DNA of 64,000 bases from CAZAQK01 sp046344715 (GTDB taxonomy: Bacteria; Pseudomonadota; Alphaproteobacteria; Rickettsiales; SXRF01): the NCBI GenBank assembly GCA_046344715.1, contig JBKDKX010000018.1:1-64000 (forward strand), read 5' to 3'. A model generated the notes under the pieces. The model made no database searches. It worked only from the letters and a program-made list of their open reading frames with translations, and was not told the DNA's origin. The position numbers were made by a program, and so were the translations under genes. This document shows positions 49,395-58,576 of the stretch, piece after piece (position 1 is the stretch's first letter; each line of letters opens with the position of its first letter).

Positions 49395-51077
49395 ATGCTG
49401 ACACAGCTTTCCATTCGCAATATCGTCCTGATTGAAAGCTGCGATATTACGCTTGGCAGCGGCCTCTGTGTGCTCTCTGGTGAGACCGGCGCAGGTAAAT
49501 CCATCCTTCTTGATTCGTTAGGTCTAGTCTTGGGTGCGCGCGGCGAGGCCTCTCTTGTGCGGCGTGGTGAGCAGCAGGGCATGGTCACCGCCGAGTTTGA
49601 CATCAGTGGGAATACGCAAGCATCGCAGATTTTAGAAGAGCTGGGGTTAGCGGCAGAGGATTCACTCATCATCCGCCGCACGGTTGGCAGTGATGGTAAA
49701 ACGCGCTGTCACATCAATGATCAATCCGTCACCGTTTCCGCGCTGAAAAAACTGGGTGAAGTATTGGTAGAAGTACATGGGCAACATGACCAGCGCAGCC
49801 TGATGGATGCAAGCCTGCACCGCGATATGTTGGATGATTACGCAGGCCAGTTAGCACAACGCAAGCAGGTAGCCGCAGCCTACGGCGAGTGGAAAAATCA
49901 TGTGGATGCGTTGGCAGCGCTCAGGGTACAGATAGAGCAGGCAGCGCGTGAGCAGGATTATCTGCGCCATATGCACAACGAACTTGCGCAACTTGCGCCA
50001 GAAATCGGCGAGGAAGACACACTCACCACCCAGCGCGCCACCATGATGCAGAGTGAAAAACTCTTTGAATTATTGGGGCAGGCGATTGGTGAATTGAATG
50101 CAGGAAAAGGCGTGGCTTCTGCCCTCCGCTCAGCGCAGCGCACATTGGCGCGTTCGCCGCTGGCGGGTACAGAAGCACTTTCTGCCGTCATTGAATCATT
50201 GGAAAGAGCAGCAACAGACGCCGAAGAAGCAACCTTCGCGCTGGAAAAAATTGGTGAAGATTCCAAGTTTGATGCTGGAAAACTGGAGCGCATTGAGGAG
50301 CGATTGTTCGCGCTGAAAGCCGCCGGCCGAAAATATAATATGCCGGTGGAAGAACTGGCTAAACTGCGTGAGGAAGTGGCAGGAAAACTCAGCCTCATGG
50401 ATTCGCAGGAACATAAGGTGGCAGAGCTTACGAAGGCAGCCGATGCCGCAAAGAAAATATTCGCAGACACAGCAGCAAAACTCTCCGCCGCGCGCAAGAA
50501 ATCCGCAGAGAAATTGCAAAAGGCAGTGGAAACAGAGCTTGCGCCACTGAAGATGGAAAACACCCGTTTCCATGTACGCGTGCTTCCGCAGGATGAAAGC
50601 GCATGGGCGGAACACGGTACGGACAGCGTGTTTTTCGAATGCGCAACTAACGTGAGCAAAGGCACAAAAGAAGTGGCCTATGCCTCGCTTTCCAAAATCG
50701 CATCGGGCGGGGAATTATCGCGCTTCATGCTGGCGCTGAAAGTAGCACTGTCTTCCGTGCGCCAGGCCACCACACTGATTTTTGATGAGATTGATACAGG
50801 AACAGGTGGGGCGGTCGCCGATGCCATAGGCCAGCGTTTAGGCAGGCTGGGCAAGGCCGCGCAGGTGCTGGTGGTCACGCATTTGCCACAGGTTGCGGCA
50901 TGCGGAAACCAGCATTTGTTGGTGGCTAAATATGAAAAAGGCAAAAAAATCATTACGGAAGTGAAACAACTCTCAAGTGCCGAGCGCAAAGAAGAACTGG
51001 CGCGTATGCTGGCCGGTGCCACTATCACGCCGGAAGCCCGCAAAGCCGCGCAGAAGCTGCTGGAGGCGGTGGCGTAA
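49395..51077 (+). CDS. recN: DNA repair protein RecN
   Basis: RecN is an SMC-like ATPase for double-strand break repair. It has the Walker A GETGAGKSILLDSLGLVLG at about residue 30, long coiled-coil arms in the middle, the ABC signature region SLSKIASGGELSRFMLALK, and the Walker B TLIFDEIDTGTGG. The 560-residue length is normal. GAGGTGAT precedes the start. TAATG overlap with ligA. Confidence 0.95.
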   Translation: MLTQLSIRNIVLIESCDITLGSGLCVLSGETGAGKSILLDSLGLVLGARGEASLVRRGEQQGMVTAEFDISGNTQASQILEELGLAAEDSLIIRRTVGSDGKTRCHINDQSVTVSALKKLGEVLVEVHGQHDQRSLMDASLHRDMLDDYAGQLAQRKQVAAAYGEWKNHVDALAALRVQIEQAAREQDYLRHMHNELAQLAPEIGEEDTLTTQRATMMQSEKLFELLGQAIGELNAGKGVASALRSAQRTLARSPLAGTEALSAVIESLERAATDAEEATFALEKIGEDSKFDAGKLERIEERLFALKAAGRKYNMPVEELAKLREEVAGKLSLMDSQEHKVAELTKAADAAKKIFADTAAKLSAARKKSAEKLQKAVETELAPLKMENTRFHVRVLPQDESAWAEHGTDSVFFECATNVSKGTKEVAYASLSKIASGGELSRFMLALKVALSSVRQATTLIFDEIDTGTGGAVADAIGQRLGRLGKAAQVLVVTHLPQVAACGNQHLLVAKYEKGKKIITEVKQLSSAERKEELARMLAGATITPEARKAAQKLLEAVA

Positions 51078-53200
51078 TGCCTAAATCCTCCGGCCTGTTC
51101 GATATGTTAGTGGAAGACGCACGCCAGCAATGGAAAAAGCTCGCCGCTGAGATACGCCATCATAACGCGCTGTATTACCAGCACGATGCGCCAATCATTT
51201 CTGATGCGGAATATGATAAACTATTTCGCGCACTTCAGGATTTAGAAAAGCAATTCCCAGAGTTGCAAACACCGGATTCACCTACACAAAAAGTAGGCGC
51301 CGCCCCGCTCGAAAAATTCGCGAAAGTCAAACACAGCGTGCCGATGCTCTCGCTGAATAATGCGTTTAGTAGAGAGGATGTAGAAGATTTTATTAATCGT
51401 ATTCGTAATTTTCTAAATTTAGCTCAAAATGAAGAATTGGAAATACTATGTGAGCCAAAAATTGATGGATTATCTTTCAGTGCTAGATTTGAGAAAGGAA
51501 AACTAATTTATGCGATAACTCGAGGAGATGGAGAAGTAGGTGAGTTAATCACAGAAAATATTAGAAAAATCAAAGGATTCCCTGAAAGTCTACAGGCTGA
51601 AAAATACCCTAATATCTTGGAAATTCGTGGTGAAGTTTATATGGCACACGAAGTATTTGAGTCATTAAATAAATCACAGCGTGAAAATCAGGAGCAAGAA
51701 TACGCTAATCCAAGAAATGCTGCTGCAGGGTCGTTGCGTCAATTAAACGCAGAAATCACGGCACAACGTAATTTGAGTTATTTTGTTTATGGTTGGGGTG
51801 AAGTTAGTGATTTATCATTGTTGGGTGATACTCAAGCAAGAGTTATGAAGTCTCTTGCAAAACTTGGGTTCCAAGTCATTCCACAAGAAGCGTTTAATGG
51901 CACTGAGAATATTAGATTTGCACTACAAAAGATTAGAGGTAGCATAGATAATCTTTGGATTATTTATTGTGAGGTGAGAGATCATATACGCCCATTGTTA
52001 CCTTACGATATTGATGGCATGGTATACAAAGTAAATAATCTCAAAGATCAAAAACGTCTTGATTATGTAGGCCGGGCGCCGCGCTGGGCGATTGCGCATA
52101 AATTCCCTGCCGAACGGGCGATTACGGAAATTGAAGCCATCGACATTCAGGTTGGGCGCACGGGCACACTCACGCCCGTTGCTCGCCTCAAACCCATCAC
52201 CGTGGGTGGTGTGGTGGTGAGCAATGCCACGCTGCATAATGAAGATGAGATTACCCGCAAAGATATTCGCGTGGGCGACACGGTGGTGGTGCAGCGCGCA
52301 GGGGATGTAATTCCACAGGTGGTGGAAGTGGATGCAACCAAACGCACAGCACATTCCAAACCTTACCAATTCCCCGATCACTGCCCCATCTGCAACAGTC
52401 AGGCCGTGCGTGAAGAAGGTGAGGTGGCGCGCCGCTGCACGGGTGGGTTGATGTGCGAAGCGCAACTGGTGGAGCGCTTGCGGCATTTTGTGTCCCGCGG
52501 GGCGATGGATATTGAGGGCCTCGGTGAAAAGCAAATTACCGCTTTCTGGCAGGACGGGCTGATTAAAACTCCCGCCGATATTTTTCACCTGCATAAAAAA
52601 ATTGCCGATATTGAAAGCCGTGAGGGCTGGGGCAAAAAATCGGTGGATAATTTAATGGCGGCGATTGAAAAGTCGCGCAATGTGTCGTTGCATAAATTCA
52701 TTTTCGCGCTCGGTATCCGCCATGTCGGCGAGATTACAGCAAAACTCTTGGCGCGCACCTATGGCAGTTTCTCCGCGTGGCATGAGGCGATGCAGGTGCT
52801 TCCAGAAGGCGGCGAGGTGCGCGAGCAGCTGGATACCGTAGATGGCATTGGTGATGTGGTGATTGACGCGCTGGCGGATTTCTTCCGCGAGCCGCACAAC
52901 CGTGAAATTGTTGCAAAACTCGGCAAGGAACTAAACATTGCTGATGCTGAGGCAGTAGCCGCCAATTCGCCAGTATCAGGAAAAACTGTGGTGTTTACCG
53001 GTTCCCTCATCAAAATGACACGTGCAGAAGCCAAAGCGCGGGCCGAGAGTTTAGGCGCAAAAGTGGCAGGCAGTGTTTCTGCCAAAACCGATTATGTAAT
53101 AGCCGGTGATGACGCTGGCTCAAAACTGAAAAAAGCAAAGGAACTGAATGTGCGTGTACTCACAGAAGATGAATGGCTTGCCATGATAGGGCAGGGCTAG
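51077..53200 (+). CDS. ligA: NAD-dependent DNA ligase with a mosaic adenylation domain
   Basis: LigA seals nicks using NAD. Domains in order are the Ia region (YYQHDAPIISDAEYDKL), the adenylation domain with catalytic Lys128 in EPKIDGLS, the OB fold (VQVGRTGTLTPVARLKPI), a four-Cys zinc finger (CPIC and RRCTGGLMCEAQ), HhH repeats, and a BRCT domain (SGKTVVFTGSLIKMTRAEAK). From about 51355 to 52065 (residues about 93-330) the DNA turns strongly AT-rich with AGA and TTA codons, while both flanks are GC-richer. The frame is intact and all key motifs remain. Confidence 0.96.
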   Translation: MPKSSGLFDMLVEDARQQWKKLAAEIRHHNALYYQHDAPIISDAEYDKLFRALQDLEKQFPELQTPDSPTQKVGAAPLEKFAKVKHSVPMLSLNNAFSREDVEDFINRIRNFLNLAQNEELEILCEPKIDGLSFSARFEKGKLIYAITRGDGEVGELITENIRKIKGFPESLQAEKYPNILEIRGEVYMAHEVFESLNKSQRENQEQEYANPRNAAAGSLRQLNAEITAQRNLSYFVYGWGEVSDLSLLGDTQARVMKSLAKLGFQVIPQEAFNGTENIRFALQKIRGSIDNLWIIYCEVRDHIRPLLPYDIDGMVYKVNNLKDQKRLDYVGRAPRWAIAHKFPAERAITEIEAIDIQVGRTGTLTPVARLKPITVGGVVVSNATLHNEDEITRKDIRVGDTVVVQRAGDVIPQVVEVDATKRTAHSKPYQFPDHCPICNSQAVREEGEVARRCTGGLMCEAQLVERLRHFVSRGAMDIEGLGEKQITAFWQDGLIKTPADIFHLHKKIADIESREGWGKKSVDNLMAAIEKSRNVSLHKFIFALGIRHVGEITAKLLARTYGSFSAWHEAMQVLPEGGEVREQLDTVDGIGDVVIDALADFFREPHNREIVAKLGKELNIADAEAVAANSPVSGKTVVFTGSLIKMTRAEAKARAESLGAKVAGSVSAKTDYVIAGDDAGSKLKKAKELNVRVLTEDEWLAMIGQG

Positions 53201-54097
53201 ATGCGTAAATCCAACCCCTTCGCACAATCACCGGCTTATTGGAAAATCAGATTCAACCTGCCGCTTGCCGCAGTGCCTAATGCGGAGGCAGGCTTTGAGG
53301 ATATGGCGCTCGCCGTTTCCACATTTGAGGTGAACGAGAAAGCAAAAATCTGGAGCTTTGAAATGCTTACGGAAGTGATGCCGGAGATGACGGAGGTGAG
53401 AAGCCGCCTGCTGGTACTTTCCACGCTGTTTGATTTTCCGACGCCGCAACCGATGGTAGAGCGCGTTGAGCAGCAGGACTGGCTGGCGCAAGTGGCGCGC
53501 AGTTTCCCGCCGATGAAAATTGGCCGGTTTTATGTGCATGGCGCGCATTATCAGGATGCGATTCCGGCAGGTATGGTAAATATTCAGGTGGATGCCGGTG
53601 CTGCATTCGGCTCGGGCGAGCACGGCACCACAAGCTGTTGCCTGAAGGCGATTGACTGGCTGGCGAAACAATCAGATTTTACAAACATTCTCGATATGGG
53701 GTGTGGCTCTGGCATCCTTGCGATTGCGGCAGCAAAAATCTGGCGCGTGCCGGTGATGGCTGCTGATATTGATGAAGTGGCGGTTCGCGTCACAGCCGAG
53801 AATTGCCGCATCAACCGCGTGAATAACCACATCACATCGCTGGTGTCAGATGGCTATTCGCACGAGCGCGTGCAGCGCAGCGCGCCGTATGATTTGATTA
53901 TCTCTAATATTCTTGCACGGCCGCTGGTTGCGTTTGCTCCGGCACTCAAGGCAAATCTTGCAGAAGGCGGCATTGCCGTGCTTTCCGGCCTGCTTACCTC
54001 GCAGGAAACGATGGTGATGTCAGCGCATCGCGCACAGGGGCTTGCACTTAAAAAACGCTTTACCGATGGCGAATGGTGCACATTGGTGATAGGGTAA
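53201..54097 (+). CDS. prmA: Ribosomal protein L11 methyltransferase
   Basis: PrmA trimethylates ribosomal protein L11. The SAM-binding motif is ILDMGCGSGILAIAAAK near residue 165, preceded by the family's AFGSGEHGTTSCCLKAI, and the substrate loop is LIISNILARPLVAFAP. The 298-residue length fits. It begins one base after the ligA stop, so it is probably cotranscribed. Confidence 0.93.
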   Translation: MRKSNPFAQSPAYWKIRFNLPLAAVPNAEAGFEDMALAVSTFEVNEKAKIWSFEMLTEVMPEMTEVRSRLLVLSTLFDFPTPQPMVERVEQQDWLAQVARSFPPMKIGRFYVHGAHYQDAIPAGMVNIQVDAGAAFGSGEHGTTSCCLKAIDWLAKQSDFTNILDMGCGSGILAIAAAKIWRVPVMAADIDEVAVRVTAENCRINRVNNHITSLVSDGYSHERVQRSAPYDLIISNILARPLVAFAPALKANLAEGGIAVLSGLLTSQETMVMSAHRAQGLALKKRFTDGEWCTLVIG

Positions 54098-54101
54098 ATA
54101 T

Positions 54102-55874
54102 ATGGATACCAAAGAAAAACTCGCAGCGCTGCGTGCGCAGATAAAACGGAATAAACTACAGGGATACCTGCAGCCGGTGCATGATGAGTTCATGAGCGAA
54201 TATCCACCTGCGTCCGCACAGCGCGTGCGGTGGCTTTCAGGTTTTTCCGGCTCGGCGGGCACGCTGGTGGTGCTGGAAAATAAGGCGGCACTGTTCACCG
54301 ATGGCCGTTACACATTGCAGGCTGCACAGGAAACCGACACCACATTATTTGAGCAGCACAACATTACTGAGATTATGCCGGAAGCATGGCTTGCAAAAAC
54401 GTGCTCCAAAGGTGCGCGCATTGGCTATGACGCGCGGCTATATACCAAAAGCATGGTAACTCGAATTGAAAAAATGCTGCACACGAAAGATATAACATTC
54501 GTGACATGCGATAATCTGGTGGATGCTATCTGGAAAGAGCGTCCGGCGGCACCTGCCAGCAAACTTTTTGTGCATGATCTTAAATATGCCGGTGTGGAAT
54601 CGCCTGAAAAACGCCAGAAAATTGCGGAACTGTTGCAGGAAAATGCGGCGGAAGTATTGCTGCTGACTGCGCCGGATAGTGTGTGCTGGTTGCTCAACAT
54701 CCGCGCATCAGACGTGGAGCACACGCCGCTGGCTCTCGGTAATGCTCTGCTCGATAAAGAGGGCAGGGTACAACTCTTTATTCATCCTAGCCGCGTAGAT
54801 GATGAATTGAGGGTACAACTTGGCAATGAAGTGTCGCTGCATGAACCTGCGGTACTTAAAGATGCGCTGAACAAGCTTGCATCCGGCAAAAAGGCTGTGT
54901 GGTGCGATACGCAGCAGGTTTCCATGTGGCATATGAAAGCGCTGCATGGCGCGCATATCATAGAGGCAACAGACCCCTGCCAGAAAATGAAGGCATGCAA
55001 AAATCCGGTGGAGCTTAAGGGCATTGAAAATGCCCATGTGCGCGATGGCGCGGCGGTAGTAAAATTACTTGCATGGCTGGATAAAGAAACACAGATGCGT
55101 GCCGTAAAAGAATCAGAAGTGTGTGATAAGCTGAAAGCATTCCGCGCCGAACATCCCATGTTTCATGATTTGAGTTTTCCTACTATATCTGGCAGCGGCG
55201 CGCATGGTGCCATTGTGCATTACCGCGTGACACAAGAATCAGATCGCGCATTGCAAAAAGGCGAGTTATTCTTGCTCGATTCTGGCGCGCAATATCCCGA
55301 TGGCACGACGGATATCACCCGCACTGTTCCCATCGGCACACCATCAACGGAGCAGGTGGATAGATTTACCCGTGTACTCAAAGGCCATATCGCCATCGCT
55401 ACGGCGCGCTTCCCGAAAGGTACCACCGGCTCACAGCTGGATGCGTTCGCCCGCCAGCATCTCTGGCAGGCGGGGTTAGATTATGATCATGGCACAGGGC
55501 ATGGGGTGGGATGTTTCCTTGGCGTGCATGAAGGACCACAACGCATTAGCAAGCGCGGTGGCGATGTTGCGCTTGAGCCTGGCATGATTGTATCGAACGA
55601 ACCAGGTTATTACAAAACTGGAGCGTATGGCATACGCATTGAAAATCTGGTGGTGGTATCAGAGACAAAAAAAGGCGAGGATGATAAAGCCTATTATGGG
55701 TTTGATACGCTCACTTGTGTACCCATAGACACGCGCCTTGTAGATGCAAAACTACTCACTAATGAAGAAAAAGACTGGCTGAACCAATACCACACATGGG
55801 TGCTTAAATCGCTTTCGTCGCTCGAAGATAGCGAAACGCTCGCGTGGTTGCGTACCCGCTGCGTGGGGATGTGA
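54102..55874 (+). CDS. pepP: Xaa-Pro aminopeptidase, M24B family
   Basis: The protein removes N-terminal residues before proline. The 590-residue long form has two creatinase-type N-terminal domains and a C-terminal pita-bread domain. Metal and catalytic motifs are LLDSGAQYPDGTTDITRT (two Asp), HGTGHGVGCFLGVHEGP (His), SNEPGYYKTGAYGIRIENL (two Glu). It resembles eukaryotic XPNPEP more than the 440-residue E. coli PepP. It follows prmA by 4 bp. The stop codon abuts the stop of the convergent gene. Confidence 0.92.
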   Translation: MDTKEKLAALRAQIKRNKLQGYLQPVHDEFMSEYPPASAQRVRWLSGFSGSAGTLVVLENKAALFTDGRYTLQAAQETDTTLFEQHNITEIMPEAWLAKTCSKGARIGYDARLYTKSMVTRIEKMLHTKDITFVTCDNLVDAIWKERPAAPASKLFVHDLKYAGVESPEKRQKIAELLQENAAEVLLLTAPDSVCWLLNIRASDVEHTPLALGNALLDKEGRVQLFIHPSRVDDELRVQLGNEVSLHEPAVLKDALNKLASGKKAVWCDTQQVSMWHMKALHGAHIIEATDPCQKMKACKNPVELKGIENAHVRDGAAVVKLLAWLDKETQMRAVKESEVCDKLKAFRAEHPMFHDLSFPTISGSGAHGAIVHYRVTQESDRALQKGELFLLDSGAQYPDGTTDITRTVPIGTPSTEQVDRFTRVLKGHIAIATARFPKGTTGSQLDAFARQHLWQAGLDYDHGTGHGVGCFLGVHEGPQRISKRGGDVALEPGMIVSNEPGYYKTGAYGIRIENLVVVSETKKGEDDKAYYGFDTLTCVPIDTRLVDAKLLTNEEKDWLNQYHTWVLKSLSSLEDSETLAWLRTRCVGM

Positions 55875-56819
55875 TTACGGCAGTATACGTTCCCAGTTTA
55901 CATCCTCGAATGAAGGCAGTTCAAAATTTGGCATCTTTATATCGGGCATTTCCGGCATATCGGGTATTTCGACGTCTTCAACATCAAACCTAAAATCATC
56001 CAGTGAAATACCGCTTTGTTCAGGCGCAACTGTAATGCCAAAAGGTACGTGCACCAGTTGGCCATTTAGTGTAAAGGTGACAAACACGCGCATGTTGCCA
56101 GCGCGCTCAGGCGTGAAATGAAATGCTAGGGCAGGCACGATGGCTTTTGCTTTCTTCGGGTGTTCCAGAATCGTGCTGCGCATCAGTAAGGCATTCCTCA
56201 TTTCGGTCAGGTTGGTGTAAAATCCTGCTACATGTGTACCTTCACCAATGGCCGCATCGCTTGCGGCAAGTGGTGTGCCGTCAATCCGGCTGATGGAAAC
56301 GATACCTGTTACCGGCCGGTTGACTGATGGTTTATTATCCAATTTCAGCTTGAAGCGATAATCCCCTGCGGAAGATTCCAGAAAATCAACTGATGTGGAT
56401 TGTGTTATTTCGTCTTTGCCCAATATTGCTGGAATTAATGTAGGTGTGCCGCTTTCCAGTGTAGTAATGTCTGCCCACAGATAATGCTTACCATTATGTT
56501 TGGGTATGAAGGTTGTACTAAAAGCATTTTGCCCTCCGTTTCCCTGCACAGGCAGATAATGATAATCGCTGAAGGTTTCATCAGTGATGATAACATAAAA
56601 AGCGGCACCGTTCATACGCACCAGCTCGTCGGCCCGAGCTAGTTCGCCACCTTCATTGCTAATAATAAGGATTTCGAGTGACGTGGCTTTTCCGGCCTCA
56701 ATATTCTTCGGTGCGTCGATATCAAGTGCAAGTGGAGATGATTTGTCAGACACATCATCCGCAAAAGCAGGCGTGCTAACTAGCAAAAATGTGGATGCGA
56801 GGCGTAAATATTTATTCAT
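55875..56819 (-). CDS. Predicted secreted protein of unknown family
   Basis: The 314-residue protein has a signal peptide (MNKYLRLASTFLLVSTPAFA). A beta-rich body follows, with segments resembling Ig-like or cupredoxin-like domains (KATSLEILIISNEGGELAR; KHNGKHYLWADITTLESG; TPERAGNMRVFVTFTLNGQ). It ends in a Pro/Met/Glu-rich low-complexity stretch (VEIPDMPEMPDIKMPNFELP). I place the start at ATG 56819; an in-frame start at 56864 would put 15 residues before the signal peptide. The layout recalls copper- or ligand-binding periplasmic proteins, but no family is recognised. Confidence 0.65.
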   Translation of the reverse strand: MNKYLRLASTFLLVSTPAFADDVSDKSSPLALDIDAPKNIEAGKATSLEILIISNEGGELARADELVRMNGAAFYVIITDETFSDYHYLPVQGNGGQNAFSTTFIPKHNGKHYLWADITTLESGTPTLIPAILGKDEITQSTSVDFLESSAGDYRFKLKLDNKPSVNRPVTGIVSISRIDGTPLAASDAAIGEGTHVAGFYTNLTEMRNALLMRSTILEHPKKAKAIVPALAFHFTPERAGNMRVFVTFTLNGQLVHVPFGITVAPEQSGISLDDFRFDVEDVEIPDMPEMPDIKMPNFELPSFEDVNWERILP

Positions 56820-56914
56820 ATATGATTGTGCTAATTCCACATATTTGCTTTGCAAAAATTGCATAAGCGGCTACAACTAGGCCAGTTTGTTCATAAACAG
56901 TATAGGGTTAGAAC

Positions 56915-58360
56915 ATGTCATTCGCAAAGTTTTTCATTAAAAAGCCGATTGCCACCATTCAGGCGGAATCGACAAAGAGCGAGCTTAACCGCTCACTTTC
57001 AGCATTAAACCTCGTAAGCCTCGGAATTGGCTGCATTATTGGGGCTGGTATCTTCGTGATGACCGGTCAGGCCGCCGCCAATTATGCAGGCCCCGCCATT
57101 ATGATTTCTTTCGTTTTAGCCGGACTTTGCTGCGCTTTTGCAGCCCTTTGCTACGCGGAACTGGCCGCCATGCTGCCGGTTTCCGGCAGTGCGTATTCCT
57201 ATGCTTATGCCTCATTGGGTGAGGTGGTTGCGTGGGTGATGGGGTGGCTGCTCCTGCTCGAATACGGCGTGGCATCCTCCACCGTTGCGGTGGGCTGGTC
57301 TGGTTATGTGGTGAGCTTCCTCGGAAGTTTTGGTATTGTACTGCCGGAAAGTCTTACACAGGCTACTTTCATTGCCAACGATGCACATGAGCTCGTATAT
57401 ACAGGTTCATTTAACTTGCCTGCATTTTTAGGTATCCTTGCGGTTACTGCGCTGTTGGTAAAGGGCGTAAAAGAATCGGCAACTGTGAATAATGTAATTG
57501 TTATAATAAAAGTAGCTGTGATCCTTCTCTTCATCGCTTGCGGCATATTCTATATTGATACAGCAAACTGGACTCCTTTCATTCCAGAACAGACACCCGA
57601 TGGCCGTTATGGCTGGGATGGTATTCTGCGTGGTGCCGGCGTGGTTTTCTTCGCCTATGTAGGGTTTGAAGCAGTATCCACGGCAGCGCAGGAAGCCAAA
57701 AATCCGCAGCGTGATATGCCTATTGGTATTCTCGCATCACTTGCTATCTGCACGGTGATTTACATGTTGGTAGCTGCTGTGCTTACCGGTATTGTGCCAT
57801 ACAACATGCTGAATGTGCCTGATCCAATTGCGGTGGGTGTGGATGCGATTGGTATGCCGTGGCTTGCCTTCATCGTGAAAATTGGTGCGATTGCCGGTTT
57901 ATCATCGGTGATGATGGTGTTGCTTTATGGCCAGACCCGTATTTTTTACACCATGTCGCGTGATGGTCTGATGCCTGCTGCGTTCCACAAGGTGCACAGC
58001 AAGTTCAAAACCCCTGCTATCAATACGGTGGTGGTAGGGACAGTTGTCGCTTTTGTTGCGGCAGCTACTCCCATTAGTATTTTGGGGCATCTGGTATCGC
58101 TCGGTACGCTCACGGCTTTTGCCATCATCTGTTTTACGGTGATGTATTTGCGCCATAAAGAGCCCAATCTTGAGCGTCCGTTCAAGGCGCCAGGCGGTAT
58201 GGTTACGCCGCTACTTGGTATCGGGTTCTGCGGTTGGCTGATTTATGGCCTGTTGTCGGATCCAGTAGCAATAAAGTTCTATATAGTTTATCTGCTGATA
58301 GGCTTTTTGCTGTATTTCGGTTATGGCCAGTTCCGCAGTAAATTGCGGAATGCTGCCTGA
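56915..58360 (+). CDS. APC-superfamily amino-acid permease, cationic amino-acid transporter type
   Basis: The 481-residue membrane protein has about twelve to fourteen spans. The opening SLGIGCIIGAGIFVMTGQAA and AALCYAELAAMLPVSGSAYSYAY are the substrate-contact signatures of the APC superfamily. FFAYVGFEAVSTAAQEAKNP and YGQTRIFYTMSRDGL are typical for the CAT/YfnA branch, which takes up basic or other amino acids. Divergent from the secreted-protein gene; a palindromic repeat and terminator follow. Confidence 0.9.
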   Translation: MSFAKFFIKKPIATIQAESTKSELNRSLSALNLVSLGIGCIIGAGIFVMTGQAAANYAGPAIMISFVLAGLCCAFAALCYAELAAMLPVSGSAYSYAYASLGEVVAWVMGWLLLLEYGVASSTVAVGWSGYVVSFLGSFGIVLPESLTQATFIANDAHELVYTGSFNLPAFLGILAVTALLVKGVKESATVNNVIVIIKVAVILLFIACGIFYIDTANWTPFIPEQTPDGRYGWDGILRGAGVVFFAYVGFEAVSTAAQEAKNPQRDMPIGILASLAICTVIYMLVAAVLTGIVPYNMLNVPDPIAVGVDAIGMPWLAFIVKIGAIAGLSSVMMVLLYGQTRIFYTMSRDGLMPAAFHKVHSKFKTPAINTVVVGTVVAFVAAATPISILGHLVSLGTLTAFAIICFTVMYLRHKEPNLERPFKAPGGMVTPLLGIGFCGWLIYGLLSDPVAIKFYIVYLLIGFLLYFGYGQFRSKLRNAA

Positions 58361-58362
58361 TC

Positions 58363-58420
58363 TGTCATCCTGAGCGAAGCGAAGGATCTAAGATTCTTCG
58401 GCTTTGCCTCAGAATGACGC
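58363..58420. repeat. Palindromic repeat after the permease gene
   Basis: TGTCATCCTGAGCGAAGCGA and AGATTCTTCGGC…TCAGAATGACG inverted arms; related to 22904-22962 and 34503-34588. Confidence 0.75.
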
Positions 58421-58451
58421 TAATATATTGTAATACATGACTATTTTGTAA

Positions 58452-58480
58452 CCTGCGCCCCTCAAAAGGCGCGGGTTTTT
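58452..58480 (+). terminator. Intrinsic terminator after the permease gene
   Basis: Stem CCTGCGCC/GGCGCGGG with one G-U pair, loop of 8 nt, followed by TTTTT. Confidence 0.85.
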
Positions 58481-58576
58481 CTTTCGTTTTTCGTATTTCA
58501 CACCATTGTAACATTATTTGTGTATAATGGAGGCTGGTAAATGATTAATTTATATGAAGTTAAGACATAGGCACCA

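Noticed and set aside
51355..52065. Frameshift or pseudogene in ligA
   Set aside because: The frame is intact and all catalytic motifs are present; only composition changes.
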